DNA of 64,000 nt from Vibrio marisflavi CECT 7928 (lineage in GTDB: Bacteria; Pseudomonadota; Gammaproteobacteria; Enterobacterales; Vibrionaceae). Shown here piece by piece: positions 63,689-64,000 of the stretch. A model generated the notes under the pieces. The model searched no databases. It was given only the letters and a program-made list of their open reading frames with translations, and was not told where the DNA came from. Each line of letters starts with the position of its first letter. The first letter of the stretch is position 1. Both the position numbers and the translations under genes were made by a program. The DNA lies in the NCBI RefSeq assembly GCF_921294215.1, contig NZ_CAKLDM010000001.1, positions 868,001-932,000 on the forward strand. Direction: 5' to 3'.

Positions 63689-64000
63689 ATGAAAAAACTT
63701 GGAACCATTCTAGCTACATTCTTTTTATCTTCCACTGTACACGCAACTGAATATCTAGGGCTTGATTTGGGTGTACAGTCTTTATCAAACACAGAGAAAA
63801 CAATTAAGGACTCTGGAGGGGGGTACAATGATAATTACGGTTATAAAGGATATACAAACCTGCCTATGTTGAAGGTGGTTAGCTTTGATAAGTTCGCTAA
63901 ATATGGAACGGTCAAAGAAGCTTGGCTAAGTTTCACTCCTGAGAAAAAGCTGTACAAAATAGCAGTCACTTGGTCCGACTCCGGAAGTGCGTTTAAGGTG
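63689..64000 (+). CDS. Secreted protein, N-terminal part, unknown function
   Basis: The first 104 residues of a gene running off the right edge. An AAAGGA site precedes the ATG. The signal peptide MKKLGTILATFFLSSTVHA is followed by TEYLGLDLGVQSLSN, a Gly/Tyr/Asn-rich stretch (GGGYNDNYGYKGYTNLP) and KVVSFDKFAKYGTVKEAWLS. I do not recognise the family. It appears to be a periplasmic or extracellular protein. Confidence 0.65.
   Translation, partial: MKKLGTILATFFLSSTVHATEYLGLDLGVQSLSNTEKTIKDSGGGYNDNYGYKGYTNLPMLKVVSFDKFAKYGTVKEAWLSFTPEKKLYKIAVTWSDSGSAFKV

Noticed and set aside
1..64000. tRNA, rRNA, CRISPR arrays, insertion sequences, phage genes
   Set aside because: None seen: no repeat-spacer pattern, no transposase or integrase reading frame and no recognisable RNA gene.

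Overview
The window looks like a piece of a marine Vibrio genome, probably the second chromosome. The DNA is AT-rich. Three arrangements drive this view: a phaB-phaA-phasin-phaC polyhydroxybutyrate (PHB) operon, a stand-alone secD-secF pair preceded by a short secreted protein with a VemP-type translation-arrest C-terminus (the sodium-responsive SecDF2 control system described in Vibrio alginolyticus), and a phenylalanine hydroxylase operon divergent from acetoacetyl-CoA synthetase. Species assignment is inference; no rRNA, tRNA, CRISPR array, insertion sequence or prophage was seen.

Layout. 1-0.4 kb: tail of an endonuclease/exonuclease/phosphatase-family gene. 0.4-4.7 kb: PHB operon on the minus strand, followed by a 900-base, palindrome-rich gap that holds an orphan terminator. 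5.5-7.1 kb: a TetR regulator, AcpH-like phosphodiesterase and a possible 42-residue protein. 7.2-8.6 kb: TyrP under a TyrR-type box. 8.8-12.4 kb: a PAS sensor kinase convergent with a receiver/HD-GYP response regulator. 12.9-21.4 kb: glutamate decarboxylase, an EmrAB-like efflux pair with divergent LysR, a lipoprotein, an Asp/Glu racemase, a MazG-like protein, a frameshifted and internally deleted binding-protein pseudogene, and an MFS exporter. 21.5-31.3 kb: a large winged-helix/ATPase/TPR regulator, acetate kinase, CueR, a receiver-TPR protein with an S4 RNA-binding partner, a PPC-domain protein and two tandem LysR regulators. 31.3-36.9 kb: a complete YejABEF-type peptide importer. 37-47.9 kb: small housekeeping proteins, CheV, a diguanylate cyclase, a DHH phosphoesterase, serine deaminase, membrane proteins, a YbiR-like transporter, a secreted chorismate mutase and a cold-shock/DUF1294 fusion. 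48-52.2 kb: two HAD phosphatases, a BOF protein, ElbB and a dienelactone-hydrolase-family protein. 52.2-57.1 kb: secF, secD, vemP and two envelope proteins. 57.2-64 kb: phhB-phhA, acetoacetyl-CoA synthetase under a shared TyrR-type box, a methyltransferase, a LysR regulator, a CDF transporter and the start of a secreted protein.

How the genes connect. TyrR-type boxes precede tyrP and lie between phhA and acetoacetyl-CoA synthetase, so aromatic amino acid uptake, phenylalanine hydroxylation and acetoacetate activation may share one regulator. Acetoacetyl-CoA from aromatic catabolism is the substrate of PhaB, giving a possible route from aromatic amino acids to PHB; the intermediate tyrosine-degradation genes are not here. 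Cyclic-di-GMP metabolism is represented by one synthase and one HD-GYP hydrolase. The standout system is vemP-secD-secF, in which a regulatory nascent chain is expected to control a second set of Sec motor proteins.
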